Below, one piece after another: positions 10,398-19,389 of a stretch of DNA of 64,000 bases. How positions within the stretch are numbered: position 1 is the first letter of the stretch; each line of letters opens with the position of its first letter. Position numbers and translations under genes: made by a program. The stretch is taken from contig PMFA01000003.1 of NCBI GenBank assembly GCA_003155915.1, forward strand, positions 62,001-126,000, in the 5' to 3' direction. This DNA comes from Acidimicrobiaceae bacterium. Its GTDB lineage: Bacteria; Actinomycetota; Acidimicrobiia; Acidimicrobiales; RAAP-2. The notes beneath the pieces were generated by a model. That model saw only the letters and a list, made by a program, of their open reading frames with translations. It made no database searches and was not told the origin of the DNA.

Positions 10398-10823
10398 TCA
10401 GGGGGCCCGATTTTCGGTCCCAGCGGGCTGGATGGAAATCTGCTCCTCGTCGACCACGCCCTCAGTCACGTGAAAACTTCGAATAACGCTCGGCACGTCG
10501 CGCAGTGAGACTAGGACGTAGTGCCACGTCGGGTCGGGCGCCTGGGCCACGTCGGTCGGGCTCGGATAGGCCTCGGAATGCGTGTGCGAATGAAAGACGC
10601 CGATGACCGAGAGCCCCATTTCCTCACTTCTTCGGTAGGCCCGCAGCAACACGCGACTGTCGATTTCGTAGAGCTTCGCCGATTCGGCGACGTTGGGGCT
10701 CGGGAGTACTTCGCTCACCATCCCCTCGAGCGTGCCGAGCAGCAGACCGCAGCCCTCGTTGGGAAGGGCACGAATGCAGGTGGCCACGATGTTGTCTCGC
10801 TGGACCGAAGTGAGAGTCAACAC
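10398..10823 (-). CDS. mec: JAMM/MPN+ metalloprotease (Mec-like)
   Basis: HSHTHSEAYPSPTD matches HxHx7Sx2D; next to cysO/cysM. Confidence 0.85.
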   Translation of the reverse strand: MLTLTSVQRDNIVATCIRALPNEGCGLLLGTLEGMVSEVLPSPNVAESAKLYEIDSRVLLRAYRRSEEMGLSVIGVFHSHTHSEAYPSPTDVAQAPDPTWHYVLVSLRDVPSVIRSFHVTEGVVDEEQISIQPAGTENRAP

Positions 10824-10881
10824 ACGTGTACCCTACCCACCTCACCCGGGCACTCCGAACCCGTGTCACTACGCTTGAGAG

Positions 10882-11403
10882 ATGGCCCGAGCCAAGCAGA
10901 TTCAAGAAAAGCGCGCCCAGAAGAGGGTCGACGCGAACGCCGGCGACCGAGTGGTCGCCACGAATCGCCGTGCCCGCTACGACTACGAGATCATCGAGAC
11001 CCTCGAATGCGGCATCATGCTCAGCGGGTCCGAGGTGAAGTCACTTAGAGAGGGCAAGGCCCAAATCGCCGAAAGCTACGCCCGCTTCGACGACACGGAA
11101 CTGTGGCTGTACCAGATGCACGTTCCCCCGTGGGTCTACGCCACCGGCTTCGGCAGCCACGATCCCGACCGTCGTCGCAAGCTCTTAGCGCACCGGCACG
11201 AGCTCGATCAGTGGCAGCACGAGACACGCACCGAGCCCCTCACGATGGTGCCGCTCAAGTTGTACTTCAAGGACGGCAAAGCCAAGGTCGAGCTGGCGCT
11301 CGCGAAGGGCAAGAAGTCACAGGATCGTCGACAGGCCATCGCCAAGCGAGACGCCGATCGCGACATCGCTCGTGCGATCCGTCACACTGAGAAATACACC
11401 TAA
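10882..11403 (+). CDS. smpB: SsrA-binding protein
   Basis: NRRARYDYEIIETLECGIMLSGSEVKSLREGKAQIAESYARF; adjacent to ssrA. Confidence 0.96.
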   Translation: MARAKQIQEKRAQKRVDANAGDRVVATNRRARYDYEIIETLECGIMLSGSEVKSLREGKAQIAESYARFDDTELWLYQMHVPPWVYATGFGSHDPDRRRKLLAHRHELDQWQHETRTEPLTMVPLKLYFKDGKAKVELALAKGKKSQDRRQAIAKRDADRDIARAIRHTEKYT

Positions 11404-11461
11404 AGCCCAATATCGACGGGGGCAGGTAGACTGTCTGTTCAGCCATATCGGTTGAGAAGGA

Positions 11462-11808
11462 GGGGGTGAATGGTCTCGACAATGGTCGTCGAGGTGAAAG
11501 AAGCGAGCCGTGGTCTCCGGAACCACGCTAAAGAGCCGGAAACAATAAATAAACGCCAAGCCTTCGCTTGCGCTTGCTGCTTAGGTAGCAACATCCGCCT
11601 AGACCCAGCCCTGCGGTTTAGATATCGGGTGTCATGAAGTGGGGCTTACCGTCAGAACTCGTTAGTGGTTCCGTCGGGACAATTCAGCTAACTACGGAAC
11701 GTCATAGGTGCTGGCAGCAGTGACGATCCCGACAATCCCCTGTTAGCTGCGCTCGGAGAATGTTCACCAAGAAGCCGTTGGACCGGGGTTCGAATCCCCG
11801 CACCTCCA
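11462..11808 (+). ncRNA. ssrA: Transfer-messenger RNA
   Basis: 5' GGGGGTGAATGGTCTCGAC; 3' GGTTCGAATCCCCGCACCTCCA; acceptor pairing GGGGGTG/CACCTCC; tag frame ends ALAA*. Confidence 0.93.
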
Positions 11809-11953
11809 CTCACTAGTGCGGCTTTAAGGCAGGTTAGGTGGTGCGCTTTTATAGAGGTCGCACTGAGCCTGTGCAAACCTCGGCCCGACACCGCGTGGAT
11901 CCGGGCGTCTACTTTTCGTGCGTGACAAACTCCAGGATGATTTCGACGTCTAC

Positions 11954-12448
11954 CTACTGACAAACAGTAGAAATGGTGGCTTCAATGATGTCCTTCGAAG
12001 AAGCACGAACAACGATGTTGCCGCGCGGCGGTGATGAGGTCGTCTCGCTAGTGGTTAGGTAGTAGGTCCCCGGGCCCACGGCAAACGCGTAGTAGCTCAG
12101 GCTCGTGCTGCTCCTCAAGGTTGTGGTCGCCACGACGCGACCGTTAGAGCGCACGTGGAGAGTGACCGTAAAGGGCCTCCGGAGTCCTAAAGATGGCCCG
12201 GCATCGCACTCAGAGACGCTTCCAGTGATGACGCTGACCTTGCCAAGCGACGAGCTTGACGCAGAGTCAATTCCCATTGGCAGGACAGCGAAAGTGACGG
12301 TTAGAGCCGCAGCGGCGACAGCCCAGCGACCGAAGCGCCGACCTGAACTCCGAATGCGCGATCGCCTCGAGTTGCCAACACCAGAAGATCTTCTCTCGTG
12401 AGTCATTAACACTCCTTCACTCAAGTGAGCAGCCACCTTTGGGGTCAA
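11954..12448 (-). CDS. Hypothetical secreted protein
   Basis: N-terminal hydrophobic segment WAVAAAALTVTFAVLPMGIDSASS; no family recognised. Confidence 0.6.
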   Translation of the reverse strand: MTPKVAAHLSEGVLMTHERRSSGVGNSRRSRIRSSGRRFGRWAVAAAALTVTFAVLPMGIDSASSSSLGKVSVITGSVSECDAGPSLGLRRPFTVTLHVRSNGRVVATTTLRSSTSLSYYAFAVGPGTYYLTTSETTSSPPRGNIVVRASSKDIIEATISTVCQ

Positions 12449-12733
12449 CCCTCAGAGGGTGAAGCCAAACTTACGTGTTCGGCTTCAATGTCGGGTACGC
12501 ACCAGGAAGCCCTATGGTTCACGCACCATTAACCTGCCCTAAAGCCGAACTAGCTCCACTCACTGTCCGTAATCCCAAACGGTGGACAAACGTGAATGAA
12601 GTATTGATTTCGGTGGCCCGCGTAAGTTCCGTCTCATTTGTGAGGAACCGGGACTCTCACGAGCCATCGACGTCTACCGCGCCTCGAAACTTCGTAGACC
12701 TGTCGAACCCTCGTCACTGGGCAATTCTGGGCC

Positions 12734-14044
12734 CTATTTGGCAGTTTTCTTGGTGGACGAGACGGTGAACGACGTCCCCCCTGGACTCAGCGCGCCTACT
12801 TGATCGAGGGGTTTAACATCGCTCTGTATGGCGAACGCCAGGGTCGGCCAAGTACTGATCGTGCCCGTGACCTTTGACTGGGTGGCGCGCGCCCTCGCAA
12901 AAGTGACCGGTGTCGTATGCGCCAATACCGCTGTCGTACAAAGGTTCTCGCAGATCTGGGGCGCCTCAACAATCCATTCGGCACTCGATTGAGCCGGAGT
13001 CGGGATCGGCTGAGCGACCGGAGTACTGGAATGCCAGCCGGCCGTCGCGTCGTCAACCATAAACACCCAATGTCCGTTCGCGAACGAGACCTCGGCCGAC
13101 ACTGAGTCGCCGGGCGCCACCGGGTCGCTCGACGTAGGGAGCGAAACCGACAGTCCTCCATTTTTCTCCGAGGCGTAGCCCCAGAGCTCATAGAAAGCGG
13201 AGTAGTAGGGCACGCCATCTTGGCAGACGTCGCTGGTACCAGCCTGCTCCACAGTCGCGTTCGTCTGTCCGTCGATGCCCACCCAAGTTGTCTCCCAGGA
13301 TGTCGCGGCACCGCACGTCACCGTCGGTACGGTCCACGATCCTGAGATCGAACTGAACTTGTGACCGTCACTCGCGACGTCGACGTACCCGGCCCATTTA
13401 CGTCCGTACGTCACCTCGTAAATCGTCGCCGGGCGGGTCGTGACACTGTTTTTCCTATTTGAAAACGTCGCTCTGTACTGGACGACGAATCCACTCAGCG
13501 TGGCCGCGGAGACCACCAGAGTGCGACGAGTTGCTCCCTTCACCGCAGACCAGTGCCCGGGGACGCTCGCGCTGTACCACTGCACGACGGGCGTGGGATT
13601 CCCCGATGACTTCGCACGTAACGTCGTCGTGTCATAGGTCGAACTGCCGTCAGCCGATATCGCCGCGTTTGACGGCTGGCTCGTGACTCGCAGATCGCCG
13701 CCGTAGTCGGCGGACGACACCGTGACTTCTGCCAGGAGGTCTCCGGGGGTGAGGATGAATCGGTAGTGCACCGGGTGCGACGAATCATTCGAAGGTAGGT
13801 GTGCAGTTGACGTGTGTAGACCCGGACCGCAGGTCCACGCCGGCGTCGAGATGACCACCGTGGGTGCGGCGGTGACGAGGCACTTCGTGCCCGTGGGCCC
13901 GCCGAAGGCGGAGAGCGTCACTCGCCCACCGGCCCACGTCATCGTCGTGACTGAAGTTTGGAGATCAATCGCGGGGGAAGCACCCGCGCCACCGATCCAG
14001 AGCAATGGGACGAGCGCCATGGTGACGGTCGCCACTACTTTCAA
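12734..14044 (-). CDS. Secreted G1-type glutamic peptidase (eqolisin / peptidase A4-like) with N-terminal Ig-like region
   Basis: SGSWTVPTV...TTWVGIDGQTNATVEQAGT...SAEWIVEAP; N-terminal signal peptide. Confidence 0.82.
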   Translation of the reverse strand: MKVVATVTMALVPLLWIGGAGASPAIDLQTSVTTMTWAGGRVTLSAFGGPTGTKCLVTAAPTVVISTPAWTCGPGLHTSTAHLPSNDSSHPVHYRFILTPGDLLAEVTVSSADYGGDLRVTSQPSNAAISADGSSTYDTTTLRAKSSGNPTPVVQWYSASVPGHWSAVKGATRRTLVVSAATLSGFVVQYRATFSNRKNSVTTRPATIYEVTYGRKWAGYVDVASDGHKFSSISGSWTVPTVTCGAATSWETTWVGIDGQTNATVEQAGTSDVCQDGVPYYSAFYELWGYASEKNGGLSVSLPTSSDPVAPGDSVSAEVSFANGHWVFMVDDATAGWHSSTPVAQPIPTPAQSSAEWIVEAPQICENLCTTAVLAHTTPVTFARARATQSKVTGTISTWPTLAFAIQSDVKPLDQVGALSPGGTSFTVSSTKKTAK

Positions 14045-14147
14045 ACCTCGCGCGTTACGTTCGATATGCGAATGCTAGGAGCGCCGCGCCACGTTCTGCG
14101 CTTCTCGATCTATTACCGCATTGGCCGACCAAATTAAGATTCTTTAG

Positions 14148-14636
14148 GTGTATGAACTGCAGCGTTTGCGATCCGACCACGAGGATGCGGTTCTCAACTT
14201 CGAAGTTGAGAACCGTGCCTATTTTGCGCTGTCGATCAGCGATCGTGGCGAAGAGTTCTTCGAGGAGTTCACGGAGCGGCACCGAGAACTACTATCCGAA
14301 CAAGAGGCGGGGGCTGGCGCCTTCTACGTCCTCGTCGGTGAAGACGGAACGCTCGTGGGACGATTCAACCTTTACGATCTCGTGGACGACACCGCGGTCG
14401 TCGGCTACCGCGTCGCCCAACACGTCGCCGGTCGTGGCGTGGCGACCACTGGATTACGGGACCTGTGTCGTGTCGCCAGTGAAGATTTGAGGCTACGAAC
14501 GCTCAAAGCGCTCACCACTAAAGACAACGTTGCGTCGCAGCGAGTGCTGGAGAAATCCGGATTCGTCTTCGTTGGACCGTCGCAGGTCGCGGGCCGAGAC
14601 GGATGGTTGTTCGAACTCGCCCTGACGAGCCTCTAA
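14148..14636 (+). CDS. GNAT family N-acetyltransferase (RimJ-like)
   Basis: VVGYRVAQHVAGRGVATTGLRDLCRVASEDL...NVASQRVLEKSGFVFVG; GTG start. Confidence 0.88.
   Translation: MYELQRLRSDHEDAVLNFEVENRAYFALSISDRGEEFFEEFTERHRELLSEQEAGAGAFYVLVGEDGTLVGRFNLYDLVDDTAVVGYRVAQHVAGRGVATTGLRDLCRVASEDLRLRTLKALTTKDNVASQRVLEKSGFVFVGPSQVAGRDGWLFELALTSL
14188..14215. repeat. 28-bp perfect palindrome inside the GNAT coding sequence
   Basis: CGGTTCTCAACTTCGAAGTTGAGAACCG. Confidence 0.97.
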
Positions 14637-14645
14637 CACCGACTC

Positions 14646-14999
14646 TTAGGCGTCGGCCGGCAACTGTTTCACCCCTATGACATTGCCCTCGGTGTCACGG
14701 ACCTTCGCGACGAGCAATCCATTCGCGACGTCGGTGGGCTCTTGCAACACCACCGCGCCGCAAGCGCGTAGGGCGGCGAGCGAGGAAGCGATGTCCTCAA
14801 CGTCGTAGAACGGCTCGGGGCCGGTCATGCCTTGGTCGTGACCGTTCGGGATAAGTCCGACCTCGTGGCCGTCGACTTCATAGCCGACGTAATACTTCGA
14901 ATCGACGTGCGGCTCAGCACCGAACAACGCGCTGAACGTGGCCTTCGCCTTGTCGAGGTCCTTGACGGGATAGAGCACGGTATTGAGTTCAGCAGGCAC
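14646..14999 (-). CDS. VOC/glyoxalase superfamily protein
   Basis: LNTVLYPVKDLDKAKATFSALFGAEPHVDSKYYVGYEVDGHEVGLIPN; GTG start with AGGAGA upstream. Confidence 0.88.
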   Translation of the reverse strand: MPAELNTVLYPVKDLDKAKATFSALFGAEPHVDSKYYVGYEVDGHEVGLIPNGHDQGMTGPEPFYDVEDIASSLAALRACGAVVLQEPTDVANGLLVAKVRDTEGNVIGVKQLPADA

Positions 15000-15012
15000 G
15001 AGAATCTCCTCT

Positions 15013-15039
15013 TGTCACGTTTCGCCACGATCGTGGGTC
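15013..15039 (+). promoter_or_regulatory. Candidate ECF promoter toward the sigma factor gene
   Basis: TGTCACG-N16-GGTC. Confidence 0.4.
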
Positions 15040-15048
15040 AATATGAAT

Positions 15049-15075
15049 GACACCGTAGCCCTGGAGAGTGTGACA
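15049..15075 (-). promoter_or_regulatory. Candidate ECF promoter toward the VOC gene
   Basis: minus strand TGTCACA-N16-TGTC. Confidence 0.45.
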
Positions 15076-15076
15076 C

Positions 15077-15964
15077 GTGGAGAGCGAGAGATATCTAGTC
15101 CAAGAGTTCGAGTCGAATCGCCCGCATTTGCGCGCAGTGGCGTTTCGAATCCTCGGCAATGCCCACGACGTCGACGACGTCCTACAAGACGCGTGGCTTC
15201 GACTCTCGACGTCGGACTCAGATGAGATCGAGAACATCACCGGCTGGCTCACGACCGTCGTGGCACGAATATGTCTGAATAGGCTGCGCTCCCGGCAACG
15301 GCGCCCCGCCCAATCGCTCGACGACTCCTCGGCGGACGTTGAACGTCTCGTCGTACTCACGGCAATGACGCCAGAGGAACAGGCCGAATTAGCCGATTCG
15401 ATGGGTCTGGCACTCCTCGTTGTACTCGAGATGCTCTCACCAGCCGAGCGAATCTCCTTCGTGCTGCACGACATGTTCTCTTTCTCCTTCGACGAGGTCG
15501 CCCAGATTCTCGGGAAGTCATCCGAGGCCTGTCGACAGCTCGCGAGTCGGGCTCGGCGGCGCGTGCGAACCGCCGATGATCCGACCGCTGATCCGCAGCG
15601 CCAGCGCGAGGTCGTCGACGCATTCCTGAGCGCTTCGAGGAGCGGAGACTTTCAGACGCTGCTCTCGCTACTCAGCCCCGACGTCGAACTAGTTGCCGAC
15701 GCGGCCGCCGTCGCCATTGGTGCGCGCGAGCGAAAGGACGGTCCCTTCGACGTGGCGACGAGATTCTCGGGAGGTGCCCAAAGCGCCCGAGCCGCACTCA
15801 TCGATGGCCGGGCGGGACTGGTGTGGGCACAGGCAAGACGACCAAAGGTCGTATTCGATTTCACGGTGCTGGCGGGCAAGGTGACGAGGATCGACATGAT
15901 TAGCGACGAGGATGTACTCGATGAGTTGAACATCGAATATCTGCGTCATCAAAAGGGTGGGTGA
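15077..15964 (+). CDS. ECF sigma factor with C-terminal SnoaL-like domain (SigJ/ECF41-like)
   Basis: HLRAVAFRILGNAHDVDDVLQDAWLRL (sigma2), sigma4 region, then DAFLSASRSGDFQTLLSLLSPDVELVAD. Confidence 0.9.
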   Translation: MESERYLVQEFESNRPHLRAVAFRILGNAHDVDDVLQDAWLRLSTSDSDEIENITGWLTTVVARICLNRLRSRQRRPAQSLDDSSADVERLVVLTAMTPEEQAELADSMGLALLVVLEMLSPAERISFVLHDMFSFSFDEVAQILGKSSEACRQLASRARRRVRTADDPTADPQRQREVVDAFLSASRSGDFQTLLSLLSPDVELVADAAAVAIGARERKDGPFDVATRFSGGAQSARAALIDGRAGLVWAQARRPKVVFDFTVLAGKVTRIDMISDEDVLDELNIEYLRHQKGG

Positions 15965-15997
15965 CCACATTGGCGCTCGACGCTGTACTCTCGGGGA

Positions 15998-16034
15998 GCG
16001 GCCCACACTCATCATGTGGGCCGCATTTTTCTTT
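15998..16034 (+). terminator. Intrinsic terminator
   Basis: gcggcccaca-ctcatca-tgtgggccgc followed by atttttcttt. Confidence 0.92.
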
Positions 16035-16165
16035 GGCATGTCGTGGACACTGCGAACACCGTCTAGGTCATCTGATCGAGTTGAAGGCGAGTTTCCTCAC
16101 GGAACGACCGTTCGAGGAAACGCGCGCTCGGCATTGACGTCGCGTGAACCGATACAGTTTTCGAC

Positions 16166-17284
16166 ATGACCAAGCGAACCAGTCCCCCATTCCGTGCCGA
16201 TCATGTCGGAAGTCTCTTGCGGCCCGCGAATCTTCTGGGGGCTCGCAAGGAATTCGCCGACGGCACAATTGACGCCGACGCGCTGCGCGAAGTGGAAGAC
16301 GCCGCGATTCGTGACGCCGTGGCGCTGCAGGAAGACCTCGGATTCCAGAGCGCGACGGACGGCGAGTTTCGCCGAACGTCGTGGCACATGGACTTCATCT
16401 ACCAACTCGGTGGCATTTCCAAAACTGACGAGCTGTTGCAGGTCGCCTTCAAGAACGCCGAGGGATCGACGTCGTTCACCTCAGCCGCCCTCAAGGTCGA
16501 CGGACCAGTGCGCCTCGAACACACCATCTTCGAAGACGCCTTCAAGTTCTTGAAGTCGGTGACGACGACAGCAATTCCAAAACTCACGATCCCTTCTCCG
16601 AGCATGGTGCACTACCGAGGGGGCGCCGCGGCCATCGACCCTGAGGTCTACGACAGCGTCGATGATTTTTGGAATGACCTCAGCGCGGCCTACGCCGAAG
16701 AAGTTCGTCGACTCGGCGAGATTGGCTGTACGTACCTCCAACTCGACGACACGTCTCTCGCCTATCTCAACGACCCCGCCCAACGCAAAATGATCTCGGA
16801 GCGCGGTGACGACGCCGATCACCAACACCTGCGTTACATCAAGCAGATCAACGCGGCGATCGCCGGTCGGCCCGAAGGCATGGCCATCACCACCCACTCG
16901 TGTCGGGGTAACTTCCAGTCCTACTGGGCCGCCGAAGGTAGTTACGACTTCGTCGCCGAGGCTCTCTTCAACGAACTCGACGTCGACGGATTCTTCCTCG
17001 AGTACGACGACGATCGCTCGGGAGGTTTCGAACCACTCCGCTTTGTGCCCGAGGGCAAGATGATCGTTCTCGGACTGATCACCACAAAAAACGGGACGCT
17101 CGAAAGCAAGGACGACATCAAGCGCAGGATTGATGAAGCCAGTCAATTCGTGTCGCTCGACCAACTCTGTCTATCCACGCAGTGCGGTTTCTCCTCAACC
17201 GTCGAGGGCAACAGCCTCACCTTCGATGAAGAGGTCGCGAAACTTCAGCTCGTTCGTGCAGTCGCCGACGAAGTGTGGGGCTGA
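16166..17284 (+). CDS. MetE C-terminal-like (cobalamin-independent methionine synthase family) protein
   Basis: FRADHVGSLLRPANLL; YLQLDDTSLAYL; THSCRGN; LSTQCGFSS. Confidence 0.88.
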   Translation: MTKRTSPPFRADHVGSLLRPANLLGARKEFADGTIDADALREVEDAAIRDAVALQEDLGFQSATDGEFRRTSWHMDFIYQLGGISKTDELLQVAFKNAEGSTSFTSAALKVDGPVRLEHTIFEDAFKFLKSVTTTAIPKLTIPSPSMVHYRGGAAAIDPEVYDSVDDFWNDLSAAYAEEVRRLGEIGCTYLQLDDTSLAYLNDPAQRKMISERGDDADHQHLRYIKQINAAIAGRPEGMAITTHSCRGNFQSYWAAEGSYDFVAEALFNELDVDGFFLEYDDDRSGGFEPLRFVPEGKMIVLGLITTKNGTLESKDDIKRRIDEASQFVSLDQLCLSTQCGFSSTVEGNSLTFDEEVAKLQLVRAVADEVWG

Positions 17285-17321
17285 ACGAGAGCCTGACGAA
17301 TGCTGAAGTCCCGATGAAGTT

Positions 17322-18980
17322 ATGTTGGGCAGCGTGCGGCGTCCTCGACTCATTCCTCTCGCCGCGCTGACCGTCGTTGCTTCGTTTCTCGGTGTCGTGC
17401 CGGGAGCATCACCCGGACAGGGCGCCTCGATTCACCCCAGTCCGCTGGTCCACCGAGGAATTTCGATCACTAATATGACGGCCGGAGCCGGCTCGCAAAT
17501 CGATCGCGTCGACATGGTCAACCCAACGTGGGGATATGGCGTCGTGGCGAATGACACGTTTTACCCGACGCGATGGGTCGACCTCGTTCGCACCACGAAC
17601 GCTGGTTCGAGTTGGACGATGCAGGGGGCTCTCCCTTACTTGTCGTTCCATCAGGGCGGCGGAGAACTCGTGCCCACGATCGATTTCGTCAGTCGACTCG
17701 TCGGTTACGTCTCGAGCGAGGGACAAGTGCCGGGTGCAATTTTCACGACGACGAACGCTGGGACCACGTGGTCAAGGGTCCTGACCCCCGGCGTCGCACC
17801 GAGTTTTCTGGCCACGGCGTCAACACTGGCAGTGGTGAGCGACATCTGCTCTCATCCACGCCAGTCAACCGATTTCAACTCTTGTCCCAACGACTTGTCG
17901 CTGTACCGGGTCGGCGCCACGACTCCGTGGCGCACGGTACGGATCCCCCGAACGAGCAACGTCGCGAACAGACACGCACAACTGTTCGCCATCGTCTCGT
18001 CGAACACCTTCGTCATGAGTGAAGGCGAACCGGGCGGGGGCGGTCAGCACAGCCGTCTTTCGCTTTCAGAATCCAGCGACGCCGGAATCACGTGGCGTCA
18101 CCTCGACGACCCCTGCGCTGGACTCGGATCCGATCAACTGGTTACCTATAGCTCCCAACGGTGGCTCCTCTCTTGCTTCCTTGGCGTGGGCATGAACCAA
18201 GGTATCGGCGCCCTATGGCACACCAACAACGGAGGCGCCACGTGGTCGAGAGTTTTCCACGGTGATGAAGAGGCGACGACGCTGGTTCCCAGCGGAAATG
18301 GCCGCGTCCTCTTCGGGGAGGTCGCCGGAGCGACGGGCGGCGTCGCGACTAGCAACGATGGCGGTGCCACGTGGACCCGCACCGACATCGACGGTCAAGG
18401 CGGCTCGCCCGAGTCCCTGTCGACCATTGGATCGACAGGAGCGATCGATGATGTTCTTGGTGGCTTGATCTATCGAACCCGAGACGGTCGCACTTGGACC
18501 GCACTGCCGGAATTGCCCGCGGGCTCATACAAAGGATTGACGATCTGTACGACCGGTGACAACGTCACTGCCGCTCTTCGCACGAAGCCGATGAAGGGCA
18601 TACCAGGGGCATCGCCGATCATCTTCACGAACCGCGGCGCCCGGAACTGCTATCTCGACGCATCTCCGGTTGTCCAAGCGACTGACGGAACGACGCGAAC
18701 TCCGGTCGGACCGCCCGCCGAAACGAACCCCTCCGATCGACCTGATTACGTGGTCTTGAAGGCCCACGGCGGTCGGGCCAACGTGATGCTGTTGATCTCG
18801 CCCACGACTGGATGGACGCCTCCACCGGTCTGCGATGCCAAGGTCGCGACCGGAGTGACGATTCACTTCGGATCGCCGTCGCACTTCTACGACAAATTTC
18901 GAGTTCCCACTCGCGTGTGCACCCGGATAGCGAGCCTAAGTGTGAACCCCGTCCTCACCGGTACGAACACGCACACGTAG
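17322..18980 (+). CDS. Secreted BNR/photosystem-stability-like beta-propeller protein with C-terminal DUF4232 domain
   Basis: Signal peptide; repeated TTNAGTTWSRV / NNGGATWSRV / NDGGATWTRT; C-terminal ALRTKPMKGIPGASPIIFTNRGARNCYL. Confidence 0.75.
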   Translation: MLGSVRRPRLIPLAALTVVASFLGVVPGASPGQGASIHPSPLVHRGISITNMTAGAGSQIDRVDMVNPTWGYGVVANDTFYPTRWVDLVRTTNAGSSWTMQGALPYLSFHQGGGELVPTIDFVSRLVGYVSSEGQVPGAIFTTTNAGTTWSRVLTPGVAPSFLATASTLAVVSDICSHPRQSTDFNSCPNDLSLYRVGATTPWRTVRIPRTSNVANRHAQLFAIVSSNTFVMSEGEPGGGGQHSRLSLSESSDAGITWRHLDDPCAGLGSDQLVTYSSQRWLLSCFLGVGMNQGIGALWHTNNGGATWSRVFHGDEEATTLVPSGNGRVLFGEVAGATGGVATSNDGGATWTRTDIDGQGGSPESLSTIGSTGAIDDVLGGLIYRTRDGRTWTALPELPAGSYKGLTICTTGDNVTAALRTKPMKGIPGASPIIFTNRGARNCYLDASPVVQATDGTTRTPVGPPAETNPSDRPDYVVLKAHGGRANVMLLISPTTGWTPPPVCDAKVATGVTIHFGSPSHFYDKFRVPTRVCTRIASLSVNPVLTGTNTHT

Positions 18981-19103
18981 ACGAAATCTGCCACCGATCA
19001 CTCAGCGGAGCCAACGACACTTCTGCGTCTTCGGTTCACACCCCACACGAAGCGGTCACGTGGCGAAGGAGCCGCGCTCGATGCGATGTCTCGTCTTCAT
19101 CAC

Positions 19104-19385
19104 TCACCTTCGCTCGGATTCATGAGTCGAATCGGGTGCGCTCAGGAGTCCTCGTAGATCCGCCGATCGTTCAAGAAGCGACGACGTCGGAGAAGACGAC
19201 GGATCAACGTGCTCGGTCTCGCCACCCTCGCGCCCGACGATGAGGTCGTTGGCTTCGACGCGAAACCCGATGGACGTCACGTCGACATTACGTGCCCTCA
19301 CACGTTCAGCGAAGAGCAGTCGCGCGGGAGCACGTCGGCCAGCGCCCTCGATGCCATACGCAATGAGAGGATTCGGGATCAACAT
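19104..19385 (-). CDS. Small hypothetical protein, third gene of the RHH-DUF4097 unit
   Basis: MLIPNPLIAYGIEGAGRRAPARLLFAERVRARNVDV; 4 nt downstream of the DUF4097 stop. Confidence 0.5.
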   Translation of the reverse strand: MLIPNPLIAYGIEGAGRRAPARLLFAERVRARNVDVTSIGFRVEANDLIVGREGGETEHVDPSSSPTSSLLERSADLRGLLSAPDSTHESERR

Positions 19386-19389
19386 AACG

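Noticed and set aside
11943-12678. 12-bp direct repeat TCGACGTCTACC at 11943-11954 and 12667-12678 downstream of tmRNA (possible att sites)
   Set aside because: Short, built from words common in this high-GC genome; no integrase gene and no duplication of the tmRNA 3' end was seen.
16481-17164. 227-aa minus-strand ORF opposite the MetE-like gene
   Set aside because: Shadow ORF; no recognisable motif.
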